A stretch of 64,000 nucleotides of DNA from Branchinecta lynchi (GCA_023053575.1 JAKZAP010000014.1:1-64000), one strand, 5' to 3'; positions 1 through 13,800 are shown, counted from the stretch's first letter. A program made the numbers and translations. The notes: generated by a model not told the origin, from the letters alone.

Positions 1-3000
1 AGGTTTGTTTTCCCATAAGGTTTGTTTTCCCACAAGGTTTGTTTTCCCACAAGGTTTGTTTTCCCACAAGGTTTGTTTTACCACAAGGTTGGTTTTCCCG
101 AAAGGTTTGTTTCCCCACAAAGTTTCTTTCCCCATAAGGTTGGTTTTCCCACAAGGTTTGTTTTCTCACAAGGTTTGTTTTCCCACAAGGTTTGTTTTCC
201 CACAAGGTTTGTTTTCCCAAAAGGTTTGTTTTCCCACAAGCTTTGTTTTCCCCAAGGTTGGTTTTCCCGCAAGGTTGGTTTCCCACAAGGTTTGTTTTCC
301 CACTGTGTTGGTTTTCCCAAAAGGTTCGCTTTCCCGCAAGGTTGGTTTTCCCACAAGGTTTGTTTTCCCACTGTGTTGGTTTTCCCAAAAGGTTCGCTTT
401 CCCACAAGGTTGGTTTTCCCACAAGGTTGGTTTTCCCGCAGGGTTGCTTTCCCCATAAGGTTGGTTTTCCCACAAGGTTTGATTTCTCACAAGGTTTGTT
501 TTCCCACTAGGTTGTTTTTCCCACTAGGTTGGTTTTCCCACAAGGTTTGTTTTCCCACAAGTTTTGTTTTCCCCCAAGGTTGGTTTTCCCGCAATGTTGG
601 TTTTCCCACAAGGTTTGTTTTCCCCACTGAGTTGGTTTTCCCAAAAGGTTCGCTTTCCCGCAAGGTTGGTTTTCCCACAAGGTTTGTTTCCCCACAAGGT
701 TTGTTTTCCCATAAGGTTTGTTTTCCCACAATGTTTGTTTTCCCACAAGGTTTGTTTTCCCACAAGGTTTGTTTTCCCACAAGGTTGGTTTTCCAGCAAG
801 GTTGGTTTTCCCACAAGGTTTGTTTTCCCACTGTGTTGGTTTTCCCAAAAGGTTCGCTTTCCCACAAGGTTGGTCTTCCCACAAGGTTGGTTTTCCCGCA
901 GGGTTGCTTTCCCCATAAGGTTTGTTTTCCCGCAAGGTTTGTTTTCCCACAAGGTTAGTTTTCCCACAAGGTTTGTTTCTCCACAAGGTTTGTTTTCCCA
1001 CAAGGATTGTTTTTCTCACAAGGTTTGTTTTCCCACTGTGGGTTTTCCCAAAAGGTTCGCTTTCCCGCAAGGTTGGTTTTCCTACAAGGTTGGTTTTCCC
1101 GCAGGGTTTGTTTCCCCATAAGGTTGGTTTTCCCACAAGGTTCGTTTTCTCACAAGGTTTGTTTTCCCACAAGGTTTGTTTTCCCACAAGGTTTGTTTTC
1201 CCACAAGGTTGGTTTTCCCGCAGGGTTTGTTTTCCCACAAGGTTAGTTTTCCCGAAAGGTTTGTTTCCCCACAAGGTGGCTTTTCCCACAAGGTTGGTTT
1301 TCCCGCAGGGTTTGTTTTCCCACAAGGTTTGTTTTCTCACAAGGTTTGTTTTCCCACAAGGTTGGTTTTCCCGAAAGGTTTGTTTCCCCACAAGGTTGGT
1401 TTTCCCACAAGGTTGGTTTTCCCGCAGGGTTTGTTTTCCCACAAGGTTAGTTTTCCCGCAAGGTTTGTTTCCCCACAAGGTTTGTTTTCCCACAAGGATT
1501 GTTTTCCCACTAGGTTTGTTTCCCCACAAGGTTTGTTTTCCCACAAGGTTTGTTTTCCCCCAAGGTTGGTTTTCCCGCAAGGTTGGTTTTCCCACAAGGT
1601 TTGTTTTCCCACTGTGTTGGTTTTCCCAAAAGGTTCGCTTTCCCACAAGCTTGGTTTTCCCACAAGGTTGGTTTTCCGGCAGAGTTGCTTTCCCCATAAG
1701 GTTGGTTTTCCCACAAGGTTTGTTTTCTCACAAGGTTTGTTTTCCCACTAGGTTGTTGTTGGTTTTCCCACAAGGTTTGTTTCCCCACAAGGTTTGTTTT
1801 CCCATAAGGTTTGTTTTCCCACAAGGTTTCTTTCCCCACAAGGTTTGTTTTCCCACAAGGTTTGTTTTACCACAAGGTTGGTTTTCCCGAAAGGTTTTTT
1901 TCCCCACAAGGTTTCTTTCCCCATAAGGTTGGTTTTCCCACAAGGTTTGTTTTCTCACAAGGTTTGTTTTAACAAAAGGTTTGTTTTCCCACAAGCTTTG
2001 TTTTCCCCCAAGGTTGGTTTTCCCGCAAGGTTGGTTTTCCCACAAGGTTCCTTTTCCCACTGTGTTGGTTTTCCCAAAAGATTCGCTTTCCCGCAAGGCT
2101 GGTTTTCCCACAAGGTTTGTTTTCCCACTGTGTTGGTTTTCCCAAAAGGTTCGCTTTCCCACAAGGTTGGTTTTCCCACAAGGTTGGTTTTCCCGCAGGG
2201 TTGCTTTCCCCATAAGGTTGGTTTTCCCACAAGGTTTGTTTTCTCACAAGGTTTGTTTTCCCACTAGGTTGTTTTTCCCACTAGGTTGGATTTCCCACAA
2301 GGTTTGTTTTCCCACAAGCTTTGTTTTCCCCCAAGGTTGGTTTTCCCGCAAGGTTGGTTTTCCCACAAGGTTTGTTTTCCCACAGTGTTGGTTTTCCCAA
2401 AAGGTTCGCTTTTCCCGCAAGGTTGGTTTTCCCACAAGGTTTGTTTCCCCACAAGGTTTGTTTTCCCATAAGGTTTGTTTTCCCACAAGGATTGTTTTCC
2501 CACAAGGTTTGTTTTCCCGCAAGGTTGGTTTTCCCACAAGGTTTGTTTTCCCACTGTGTTGGTTTTCCCAAAAGGTTCGCTTTCCCACAAGGTTGGTTTT
2601 CCCACAAGGTTGGTTTTCCCGCAGGGTTGCTTTCCCCATAAGGTTTGTTTTCCCACAAGGTTTGTTTTCCCACAAGGTTGGTTTTCCCGCAAGGTTTGTT
2701 TTCCCACAAGGTTTGTTTTCCCACTGTGTTGGTTTTCCCAAAAGGTTCGCTTTCCCACAAGGTTCGTTTTCCCGCAGGGTTGCTTTCCCCATAAGCTTTG
2801 TTTTCCCACAAGGTTTGTTTTCCCACAAGGTTGATTTTCCCGAAAGGTTTGTTTCCCCACAAGGATTGTTTTCCCACTAGGTTTGTTTCTTCACAAGGTT
2901 TGTTTTCCCACAAGGTTTGTTTTCCCCCAAGGTTGGTTTTCCCGCAAGGTTTGTTTTCCCACAAGGTTTGTCTTCCGACTGTGTTGGTTTTCCCAAAAGG

Positions 3001-3859
3001 TTCGCTTTCCCACAAGGTTGGTTTTCCCACAAGGTTGGTTTTCCCGCGGGGTTGCTTTCCCCATAAGGTTGGTTTTCCCACAAGGTTTGTTTTCTCACAA
3101 GGTTTGTTTTCCCACTAGGTTGTTGTTGGTTTTCCTACAAGGTTTGTTTCCCCACAAGGTTTGTTTTCCCATAAGGTTTGTTTTCCCACAAGGTTTGTTT
3201 TCCCACAAGGTTTGTTTTCCCACAAGGTTTGTTTTACCACAAGGCTGGTTTTCCCGAAAGGTTTGTTTCCCCACAAGGTTTCTTTCCCCATAAGGTTGGT
3301 TTTCCCACAAGGTTTGTTTTCTCACAAGGTTTGTTTTCCCACAAGGTTTGTTTTCCCACAAGGTTTGTTTTCCCAAAAGGTTTGTTTTCCCACAAGCTTT
3401 GTTTTCTCCCAAGGTTGGTTTTCCCGCAAGGTTGGTTTTCCCACAAGGTTTGTTTTCCCACTGTGTTGGTTTTCCCACAAGGTTTGTTTTCCCACTGTGT
3501 TGGTTTTCCAAAAAGGTTCGCTTTTCCACAAGGTTGGTTTTCCCACAAGGTTGGTTTTCCCACAAGGTTTGTTTTCCCACTGTGTTGGTTTTCCCAAAAG
3601 GTTCGCTTTCCCGCAAGGTTGGTTTTCCCACAAGGTTTGTTTTCCCACAAGGTTTGTTTTCCCACAAGGTTTGTCTTACCACAAGGTTGGTTTTCCCGAA
3701 AGGTTTGTTTCCCCACAAGGTTTCTTTCCCCATAAGCTTGGTTTTCCCACAAGGTTTGTTTTCCCACAAGGTTTGTTTTCCCACAAGGTTTGTTTTCCCA
3801 CAAGGTTTGTTTTCCCAAAAGGTTTGTTTTCCCACAAGCTTTGTTTTCTCTCAAGGTTG
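1..3859 (+). repeat. Left mosaic of diverged higher-order modules
   Basis: This part holds repeated modules without a clean long tandem period. A module with a TTTTACCAC unit, a CCCGAAAGG unit and a TTTCTTTCCCCAT unit recurs near 85, 1870 and 3237. The 23-bp TTGTTG-insert unit occurs at 1749 and 3116. A rare unit ending TTTTAACAAAAGG lies near 1966. About 1100-1750 resembles 4840-5450, displaced by about 3736 bp. Point variants are more scattered here than in the next block, which I read as an older or less homogenised part of the array. I see nothing that is not repeat. Confidence 0.85.
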
Positions 3860-4649
3860 GTTTTCCCGCAAGGTTGGTTTTCCCACAAGGTTTGTTTACC
3901 CACTGTGTTGGTTTTCCCAAAAGGTTCACTTTCCCGCAAGGTTGGTTTTCCCACAAGGTTTGTTTTCCCACTATGTTGGTTTTCCCAAAAGGTTCGCTTT
4001 CCCACAAGGTTGGTTTTCCCACAAGGTTGGTTTTCCCGCAGGGCTGCTTTCCCCATAAGGTTGGTTTTCCCACAAGGTTTGTTTTCTCACAAGGTTTGTT
4101 TTCCCACTAGGTTGTTTTTCCCACTAGGTTGGTTTTCCCACAAGGTTTGTTTTCCCACAAGCTTTGTTTTCCCCCAAGGTTGGTTTTCCCACAAGGTTGG
4201 TTTCCCACAAGGTTTGTTTTCCCCACTGAGTTGGTTTTCCCAAAAGGTTCGCTTTCCCGCAAGGTTGGTTTTCCCACAAGGTTTGTTTCCCCACAAGGTT
4301 TGTTTTCCCATAAGGTTTGTTTTCCCACAAGGTTTGTTTTCCCACAAGGTTTGTTTTCCCACAAGGTTTGTTTTCCCACAAGGTTCGTTTTCCCGCAAGG
4401 TTGGTTTTCCCACAAGGTTTGTTTTCCCACTGTGTTGGTTTTCCCAAAAGGTTCGCTTTCCCATAAGGTTGGTTTTCCCACAAGGTTGGTTTTCCCGCAG
4501 GGTTGCTTTCCCCATAAGGTTTGTTTTCCCACAAGGTTTGTTTTCCCACAAGGTTGGTTTTCCCGAAAGGTTTGTTTCCCCACAAGGTTGGTTTTCCCAC
4601 AAGGTTGGTTTTCCCGCAGGGTTGGTTTTCCCACAAGGTTAGTTTTCCC

Positions 4650-7542
4650 GCAAGGTTTGTTTTCCCACAAGGTTAGTTTTCCCACAAGCTTTGTTTCCCC
4701 ACAAGGTTTGTTTCCCCACAAGGTTTGTTTTCCCACAAGGATTGTTTTCTCACAAGGTTTGTTTTCCCACTGTGTTGGTTTTCCCAAAAGGTTCGCTTTC
4801 CCGCAAGGTTGGTTTTCCCACAAGGTTGGTTTTCCCGCAGGGTTTGTTTCCCCATAAGGTTGGTTTTCCCACAAGATTTGTTTTCTCACAAGGTTTGTTT
4901 TCCCACAAGGTTTGTTTTCCCACAAGGTTTGTTTTCCCACAAGGTTGGTTTTCCCGCAGGGTTTGTTTTCCCACAAGGTTAGTTTTCCCGAAAGGTTTGT
5001 TTCCCCACAAGGTGGGTTTTCCCACATGGTTGGTTTTCCCGCAGGGTTTGTTTTCCCACAAGGTTTGTTTTCTCACAAGGTTTGTTTTCCCACAAGGTTG
5101 GTTTTCCCGAAAGGTTTGTTTCCCCACAAGGTTGGTTTTCCCACAAGGTTGGTTTTCCCGCAGGGTTTGTTTTCCCACAAGGTTAGTTTTCCCGCAAGGT
5201 TTGTTTCCCCACAAGGTTTGTTTTCCCACAAGGATTGTTTTCCCACTAGGTTTGTTTCCCCACAAGGTTTGTTTTCCCACAAGGTTTGTTTTCCCCCAAG
5301 GTTGGTTTTCCCGCAAGGTTGGTTTTCCCACAAGGTTTGTTTTCCCACTGTGTTGGTTTTCCCAAAAGGTTCGCTTTCCCACAAGGTTGGTTTTCCCACA
5401 AGGTTGGTTTTCCCGCAGGGTTGCTTTCCCGCAGGGTTGCTTTCCCCATAAGGTTTGTTTTCCCACAAGGTTTGTTTTCTCACAAGGTTTGTTTTCCCAC
5501 TAGGTTGTTGTTGGTTTTCCCACAAGGTTTGTTTACCCACAAGGTTTGTTTTCCCATAAGGTTTGTTTTCCCACAAGGTTTGTTTTCCCACAAGGTTTGT
5601 TTTCCCACAAGGTTTGTTTTACCACAAGGTTGGTTTTCCCGAAAGGTTTGTTTCCCCACAAGGTTTCTTTCCCCATAAGGTTGGTTTTCCCACAAGGTTT
5701 GTTTTCTCACAAGGTTTGTTTTCCCACTGTGTTGGTTTTCCCAAAAGGTTCGCTTTCCCACAAGGTTGGTTTTCCCACAAGGTTGTTTTTCCCACAAGGA
5801 TTCTTTCCCCATAAGGTTGGTTTTCCCGCAAGGTTGGTTTTCCCACAAGGTTTGTTTTCCCACTGTGTTGGTTTTCCCAAAAGGTTCGCTTTCCCACAAG
5901 GTTGGTTTTCCCACAAGGTTGGTTTTCCCGCAGGGTTGCTTTCCCCATAAGGTTTGTTTTCCCACAAGGTTTGTTTTCCCACAAGGTTTGTTTTCCCACA
6001 AGGTTGGTTTTCCCGAAAGGTTTGTTTCCCCACAAGGTTGGTTTCCCACAAGGTTGGTTTTCCCGCAGGGTTTGTTTTCCCACAAGGTTAGTTTTCCCGC
6101 AAGGTTTGTTTTCCCACAAGGTTAGTTTTCCCACAAGGTTTGTTTCCCCATAAGGTTTGTTTCCCCACAAGGTTTGTTTTCCCACAAGGATTGTTTTCTC
6201 ACAAGGTTTGTTTTCCCACTGTGTTGGTTTTCCCAAAAGGTTCTCTTTCCCGCAAGGTTTGTTTTCCCACAAGGTTGGTTTTCCCGCAGGGTTTGTTTCC
6301 CCATAAGGTTGGTTTTCCCACAAGGTTTGTTTTCTCACAAGGTTTGTTTTCCCACAAGGTTTGTTTTCCCACAAGGTTTGTTTTCCCACAAGGTTCGTTT
6401 TCCCGCAAGGTTGGTTTTCCCACAAGGTTTGTTTTCCCACTGTGTTGGTTTTCCCAAAAGGTTCGCTTTCCCATAAGGTTGGTTTTCCCACAAGGTTTGT
6501 TTTCCCACAAGGCTTGTTTTCCCACAAGGTTCGTTTTCCCGCAAGGTTGGTTTTCCCACAAGGTTTGTTTTCCCACTGTGTTGGTTTTCCCAAAAGGTTC
6601 GCTTTCCCATAAGGTTGGTTTTCCCACAAGGTTGGTTTTCCCGCAGGGTTGCTTTCCCCATAAGGTTTGTTTTCCCACAAGGTTTGTTTTCCCACAAGGT
6701 TGGTTTTCCCGAAAGGTTTGTTTCCCCACAAGCTTTGTTTTCTCCCAAGGTTGGTTTTCCCACAAGGTTGGTTTTCCCACAAGGTTTGTTTACCCACTGT
6801 GTTGGTTTTCCCAAAAGGTTCGCTTTCCCGCAAGGTTGGTTTTCCCACAAGGTTTGTTTTCCCACTATGTTGGTTTTCCCAAAAGGTTCGCTTTCCCACA
6901 AGGTTGGTTTTCCCACAAGGTTGGTTTTCCCGCAGGGTTGCTTTCCCCATAAGGTTGGTTTTCCCACAAGGTTTGTTTTCTCACAAGGTTTGTTTTCCCA
7001 CTAGGTTGTTTTTCCCACTAGGTTGGTTTTCCCACAAGGTTTGTTTTCCCACAAGCTTTGTTTTCCCCCAAGGTTGGTTTTCCCACAAGGTTGGTTTCCC
7101 ACAAGGTTTGTTTTCCCACTGAGTTGGTTTTCCCAAAAGGTTCGCTTTCCCGCAAGGTTGGTTTTCCCACAAGGTTTGTTTCCCCACAAGGTTTGTTTTC
7201 CCATAAGGTTTGTTTTCCCACAAGGTTTGTTTTCCCACAAGGTTTGTTTTCCCACAAGGTTTGTTTTCCCACAAGGTTCGTTTTCCCGCAAGGTTGGTTT
7301 TCCCACAAGGTTTGTTTTCCCACTGTGTTGGTTTTCCCAAAAGGTTCGCTTTCCCATAAGGTTGGTTTTCCCACAAGGTTGGTTTTCCCGCAGGGTTGCT
7401 TTCCCCATAAGGTTTGTTTTCCCACAAGGTTTGTTTTCCCACAAGGTTGGTTTTCCCGAAAGGTTTGTTTCCCCACAAGGTTGGTTTTCCCACAAGGTTG
7501 GTTTTCCCGCAGGGTTTGTTTTCCCACAAGGTTAGTTTTCCC
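4650..7542 (+). repeat. Higher-order repeat copy, long 2893-bp form
   Basis: This copy aligns with 10063-12904 at a displacement of 5413 bp on its left side and 5362 bp on its right side. The change comes from three units (51 bp) near 6710-6760 that the later copy lacks. Those units include a CCCGAAAGG unit, a CCCCAC unit and an AAGCTTTG unit. Its own left-hand neighbour, about 3860-5560, also matches 6750-8455 at 2893 bp, so this is a true tandem period. A private change is TTTACCCAC near 5528 where later copies read TTTCCCCAC. Confidence 0.8.
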
Positions 7543-8455
7543 GCAAGGTTTGTTTTCCCACAAGGTTAGTTTTCCCACAAGCTTTGTTTCCCCACAAGGT
7601 TTGTTTCCCCACAAGGTTTGTTTTCCCACAAGGATTGTTTTCTCACAAGGTTTGTTTTCCCACTGTGTTGGTTTTCCCAAAAGGTTCGCTTTCCCGCAAG
7701 GTTGGTTTTCCCACAAGGTTGGTTTTCCCGCAGGGTTTGTTTCCCCATAAGGTTGGTTTTCCCACAAGATTTGTTTTCTCACAAGGTTTGTTTTCCCACA
7801 AGGTTTGTTTTCCCACAAGGTTTGTTTTCCCACAAGGTTGGTTTTCCCGCAGGGTTTGTTTTCCCACAAGGTTAGTTTTCCCGAAAGGTTTGTTTCCCCA
7901 CAAGGTGGGTTTTCCCACATGGTTGGTTTTCCCGCAGGGTTTGTTTTCCCACAAGGTTTGTTTTCTCACAAGGTTTGTTTTCCCACAAGGTTGGTTTTCC
8001 CGAAAGGTTTGTTTCCCCACAAGGTTGGTTTTCCCACAAGGTTGGTTTTCCCGCAGGGTTTGTTTTCCCACAAGGTTAGTTTTCCCGAAAGGTTTGTTTC
8101 CCCACAAGGTTTGTTTTCCCACAAGGATTGTTTTCCCACTAGGTTTGTTTCCCCACAAGGTTTGTTTTCCCACAAGGTTTGTTTTCCCCCAAGGTTGGTT
8201 TTCCCGCAAGGTTGGTTTTCCCACAAGGTTTGTTTTCCCACTGTGTTGGTTTTCCCAAAAGGTTCGCTTTCCCACAAGGTTGGTTTTCCCACAAGGTTGG
8301 TTTTCCCGCAGGGTTGCTTTCCCGCAGGGTTGCTTTCCCCATAAGGTTTGTTTTCCCACAAGGTTTGTTTTCTCACAAGGTTTGTTTTCCCACTAGGTTG
8401 TTGTTGGTTTTCCCACAAGGTTTGTTTCCCCACAAGGTTTGTTTTCCCATAAGGT
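7543..8455 (+). repeat. Partial higher-order repeat copy
   Basis: This stretch continues the 2893-bp period and matches the first third of the previous copy, including the TTGTTG-insert unit at 8394. It breaks near 8455, where the expected ATAAGGTTTG is replaced by ATAAGGTTGG followed by a CCCGC unit. From there the sequence jumps to the 1155-bp duplicated segment. The whole stretch reappears at about 20480-21392, displaced by 12937 bp. Confidence 0.75.
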
Positions 8456-8555
8456 TGGTTTTCCCGCAGGGTTTGTTTCCCCATAAGGTTGGTTTTCCCA
8501 CAAGATTTGTTTTCTCACAAGGTTTGTTTTCCCACAAGGTTTGTTTTCCCACAAG

Positions 8556-10883
8556 GTTTGTTTTCCCACAAGGTTGGTTTTCCCGCAGGGTTTGTTTTCC
8601 CACAAGGTTAGTTTTCCCGAAAGGTTTGTTTCCCCACAAGGTGGGTTTTCCCACATGGTTGGTTTTCCCGCAGGGTTTGTTTTCCCACAAGGTTTGTTTT
8701 CTCACAAGGTTTGTTTTCCCACAAGGTTGGTTTTCCCGAAAGGTTTATTTCCCCACAAGGTTGGTTTTCCCACAAGGTTGGTTTTCCCGCAGGGTTTGTT
8801 TTCCCACAAGGTTAGTTTTCCCGCAAGGTTTGTTTCCCCACAAGGTTTGTTTTCCCACAAGGATTGTTTTCCCACTAGGTTTGTTTCCCCACAAGGTTTG
8901 TTTTCCCACAAGGTTTGTTTTCCCACAAGGTTAGTTTTCCCACAAGCTTTGTTTCCCCACAAGGTTTGTTTCCCCACAAGGTTTGTTTTCCCACAAGGAT
9001 TGTTTTCTCACAAGGTTTGTTTTCCCACTGTGTTGGTTTTCCCAAAAGGTTCGCTTTCCCGCAAGGTTGGTTTTCCCACAAGGTTGGTTTTCCCGCAGGG
9101 TTTGTTTCCCCATAAGGTTGGTTTTCCCACAAGATTTGTTTTCTCACAAGGTTTGTTTTCCCACAAGGTTTGTTTTCCCACAAGGTTTGTTTTCCCACAA
9201 GGTTGGTTTTCCCGCAGGGTTTGTTTTCCCACAAGGTTAGTTTTCCCGAAAGGTTTGTTTCCCCACAAGGTGGGTTTTCCCACATGGTTGGTTTTCCCGC
9301 AGGGTTTGTTTTCCCACAAGGTTTGTTTTCTCACAAGGTTTGTTTTCCCACAAGGTTGGTTTTCCCGAAAGGTTTGTTTCCCCACAAGGTTGGTTTTCCC
9401 ACAAGGTTGGTTTTCCCGCAGGGTTTGTTTTCCCACAAGGGTAGTTTTCCCGCAAGGTTTGTTTCCCCACAAGGTTTGTTTTCCCACAAGGATTGTTTTC
9501 CCACTAGGTTTGTTTCCCCACAAGGTTTGTTTTCCCACAAGGTTTGTTTTCCCCCAAGGTTGGTTTTCCCGCAAGGTTGGTTTTCCCACAAGGTTTGTTT
9601 TCCCACTGTGTTGGTTTTCCCAAAAGGTTCGCTTTCCCACAAGGTTGGTTTTCCCACAAGGTTGGTTTTCCCGCAGGGTTGCTTTCCCGCAGGGTTGCTT
9701 TCCCCATAAGGTTTGTTTTCCCACAAGGTTGGTTTTCCCGCAGGGTTTGTTTTCCCACAAGGTTAGTTTTCCCGAAAGGTTTGTTTCCCCACAAGGTGGG
9801 TTTTCCCACATGGTTGGTTTTCCCGCAGGGTTTGTTTTCCCACAAGGTTTGTTTTCTCACAAGGTTTGTTTTCCCACAAGGTTGGTTTTCCCGAAAGGTT
9901 TATTTCCCCACAAGGTTGGTTTTCCCACAAGGTTGGTTTTCCCGCAGGGTTTGTTTTCCCACAAGGTTAGTTTTCCCGCAAGGTTTGTTTCCCCACAAGG
10001 TTTGTTTTCCCACAAGGATTGTTTTCCCACTAGGTTTGTTTCCCCACAAGGTTTGTTTTCCCACAAGGTTTGTTTTCCCACAAGGTTAGTTTTCCCACAA
10101 GCTTTGTTTCCCCACAAGGTTTGTTTCCCCACAAGGTTTGTTTTCCCACAAGGATTGTTTTCTCACAAGGTTTGTTTTCCCACTGTGTTGGTTTTCCCAA
10201 AAGGTTCGCTTTCCCGCAAGGTTGGTTTTCCCACAAGGTTGGTTTTCCCGCAGGGTTTGTTTCCCCATAAGGTTGGTTTTCCCACAAGATTTGTTTTCTC
10301 ACAAGGTTTGTTTTCCCACAAGGTTTGTTTTCCCACAAGGTTTGTTTTCCCACAAGGTTGGTTTTCCCGCAGGGTTTGTTTTCCCACAAGGTTAGTTTTC
10401 CCGAAAGGTTTGTTTCCCCACAAGGTGGGTTTTCCCACATGGTTGGTTTTCCCGCAGGGTTTGTTTTCCCACAAGGTTTGTTTTCTCACAAGGTTTGTTT
10501 TCCCACAAGGTTGGTTTTCCCGAAAGGTTTGTTTCCCCACAAGGTTGGTTTTCCCACAAGGTTGGTTTTCCCGCAGGGTTTGTTTTCCCACAAGGGTAGT
10601 TTTCCCGCAAGGTTTGTTTCCCCACAAGGTTTGTTTTCCCACAAGGATTGTTTTCCCACTAGGTTTGTTTCCCCACAAGGTTTGTTTTCCCACAAGGTTT
10701 GTTTTCCCCCAAGGTTGGTTTTCCCGCAAGGTTGGTTTTCCCACAAGGTTTGTTTTCCCACTGTGTTGGTTTTCCCAAAAGGTTCGCTTTCCCACAAGGT
10801 TGGTTTTCCCACAAGGTTGGTTTTCCCGCAGGGTTGCTTTCCCGCAGGGTTGCTTTCCCCATAAGGTTTGTTTTCCCACAAGG
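8556..10883 (+). repeat. 1155-bp tandem duplication, two copies
   Basis: Positions from about 8556 to 9728 recur 1155 bp downstream. Both copies carry two changes that help date the event. TTTATTTCCCC has an A at 8747 and 9902 where related copies have G. AAGGGTAG has a G at 9441 and 10596 where most copies have T. The left junction is near 9711, where TTTCCCCATAAGG context switches to CCCACAAGGTTGG. The right end is near 10883. The related segment at 21478-22698 has only one copy. Confidence 0.85.
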
Positions 10884-13800
10884 TTTGTTTTCTCACAAGG
10901 TTTGTTTTCCCACTAGGTTGTTGTTGGTTTTCCCACAAGGTTTGTTTCCCCACAAGGTTTGTTTTCCCATAAGGTTTGTTTTCCCACAAGGTTTGTTTTC
11001 CCACAAGGTTTGTTTTCCCACAAGGTTTGTTTTACCACAAGGTTGGTTTTCCCGAAAGGTTTGTTTCCCCACAAGGTTTCTTTCCCCATAAGGTTGGTTT
11101 TCCCACAACGTTTGTTTTCTCACAAGGTTTGTTTTCCCACTGTGTTGGTTTTCCCAAAAGGTTCGCTTTCCCACAAGGTTGGTTTTCCCACAAGGTTGTT
11201 TTTCCCACAAGGATTCTTTCCCCATAAGGTTGGTTTTCCCGCAAGGTTGGTTTTCCCACAAGGTTTGTTTTCCCACTGTGTTGGTTTTCCCAAAAGGTTC
11301 GCTTTCCCACAAGGTTGGTTTTCCCACAAGGTTGGTTTTCCCGCAGGGTTGCTTTCCCCATAAGGTTTGTTTTCCCACAAGGTTTGTTTTCCCACAAGGT
11401 TTGTTTTCCCACAAGGTTGGTTTTCCCGAAAGGTTTGTTTCCCCACAAGGTTGGTTTCCCACAAGGTTGGTTTTCCCGCAGGGTTTGTTTTCCCACAAGG
11501 TTAGTTTTCCCGCAAGGTTTGTTTTCCCACAAGGTTAGTTTTCCCACAAGGTTTGTTTCCCCATAAGGTTTGTTTCCCCACAAGGTTTGTTTTCCCACAA
11601 GGATTGTTTTCTCACAAGGTTTGTTTTCCCACTGTGTTGGTTTTCCCAAAAGGTTCGCTTTCCCGCAAGGTTGGTTTTCCCACAAGGTTGGTTTTCCCGC
11701 AGGGTTTGTTTCCCCATAAGGTTGGTTTTCCCACAAGGTTTGTTTTCTCACAAGGTTTGTTTTCCCACAAGGTTTGTTTTCCCACAAGGTTTGTTTTCCC
11801 ACAAGGTTCGTTTTCCCGCAAGGTTGGTTTTCCCACAAGGTTTGTTTTCCCACTGTGTTGGTTTTCCCAAAAGGTTCGCTTTCCCATAAGGTTGGTTTTC
11901 CCACAAGGTTTGTTTTCCCACAAGGCTTGTTTTCCCACAAGGTTCGTTTTCCCGCAAGGTTGGTTTTCCCACAAGGTTTGTTTTCCCACTGTGTTGGTTT
12001 TCCCAAAAGGTTCGCTTTCCCATAAGGTTGGTTTTCCCACAAGGTTGGTTTTCCCGCAGGGTTGCTTTCCCCATAAGGTTTGTTTTCCCACAAGGTTTGT
12101 TTTCCCACAAGGTTGGTTTTCCCACAAGGTTGGTTTTCCCACAAGGTTTGTTTACCCACTGTGTTGGTTTTCCCAAAAGGTTCGCTTTCCCGCAAGGTTG
12201 GTTTTCCCACAAGGTTTGTTTTCCCACTATGTTGGTTTTCCCAAAAGGTTCGCTTTCCCACAAGGTTGGTTTTCCCACAAGGTTGGTTTTCCCGCAGGGT
12301 TGCTTTCCCCATAAGGTTGGTTTTCCCACAAGGTTTGTTTTCTCACAAGGTTTGTTTTCCCACTAGGTTGTTTTTCCCACTAGGTTGGTTTTCCCACAAG
12401 GTTTGTTTTCCCACAAGCTTTGTTTTCCCCCAAGGTTGGTTTTCCCACAAGGTTGGTTTCCCACAAGGTTTGTTTTCCCACTGAGTTGGTTTTCCCAAAA
12501 GGTTCGCTTTCCCGCAAGGTTGGTTTTCCCACAAGGTTTGTTTCCCCACAAGGTTTGTTTTCCCATAAGGTTTGTTTTCCCACAAGGTTTGTTTTCCCAC
12601 AAGGTTTGTTTTCCCACAAGGTTTGTTTTCCCACAAGGTTCGTTTTCCCGCAAGGTTGGTTTTCCCACAAGGTTTGTTTTCCCACTGTGTTGGTTTTCCC
12701 AAAAGGTTCGCTTTCCCATAAGGTTGGTTTTCCCACAAGGTTGGTTTTCCCGCAGGGTTGCTTTCCCCATAAGGTTTGTTTTCCCACAAGGTTTGTTTTC
12801 CCACAAGGTTGGTTTTCCCGAAAGGTTTGTTTCCCCACAAGGTTGGTTTTCCCACAAGGTTGGTTTTCCCGCAGGGTTTGTTTTCCCACAAGGTTAGTTT
12901 TCCCGCAAGGTTTGTTTTCCCACAAGGTTAGTTTTCCCACAAGCTTTGTTTCCCCACAAGGTTTGTTTCCCCACAAGGTTTGTTTTCCCACAAGGATTGT
13001 TTTCTCACAAGGTTTGTTTTCCCACTGTGTTGGTTTTCCCAAAAGGTTCGCTTTCCCGCAAGGTTGGTTTTCCCACAAGGTTGGTTTTCCCGCAGGGTTT
13101 GTTTCCCCATAAGGTTGGTTTTCCCACAAGATTTGTTTTCTCACAAGGTTTGTTTTCCCACAAGGTTTGTTTTCCCACAAGGTTTGTTTTCCCACAAGGT
13201 TGGTTTTCCCGCAGGGTTTGTTTTCCCACAAGGTTAGTTTTCCCGAAAGGTTTGTTTCCCCACAAGGTGGGTTTTCCCACATGGTTGGTTTTCCCGCAGG
13301 GTTTGTTTTCCCACAAGGTTTGTTTTCTCACAAGGTTTGTTTTCCCACAAGGTTGGTTTTCCCGAAAGGTTTGTTTCCCCACAAGGTTGGTTTTCCCACA
13401 AGGTTGGTTTTCCCGCAGGGTTTGTTTTCCCACAAGGGTAGTTTTCCCGCAAGGTTTGTTTCCCCACAAGGTTTGTTTTCCCACAAGGATTGTTTTCCCA
13501 CTAGGTTTGTTTCCCCACAAGGTTTGTTTTCCCACAAGGTTTGTTTTCCCCCAAGGTTGGTTTTCCCGCAAGGTTGGTTTTCCCACAAGGTTTGTTTTCC
13601 CACTGTGTTGGTTTTCCCAAAAGGTTCGCTTTCCCACAAGGTTGGTTTTCCCACAAGGTTGGTTTTCCCGCAGGGTTGCTTTCCCGCAGGGTTGCTTTCC
13701 CCATAAGGTTTGTTTTCCCACAAGGTTTGTTTTCTCACAAGGTTTGTTTTCCCACTAGGTTGTTGTTGGTTTTCCCACAAGGTTTGTTTCCCCACAAGGT

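Noticed and set aside
8541..10916. 791-residue open frame, the longest on the plus strand
   Set aside because: It begins at TTG, consists only of the 17-residue repeat, overlaps equally open frames on the other strand, and spans a tandem-duplication junction. It is a property of the 17-bp unit.
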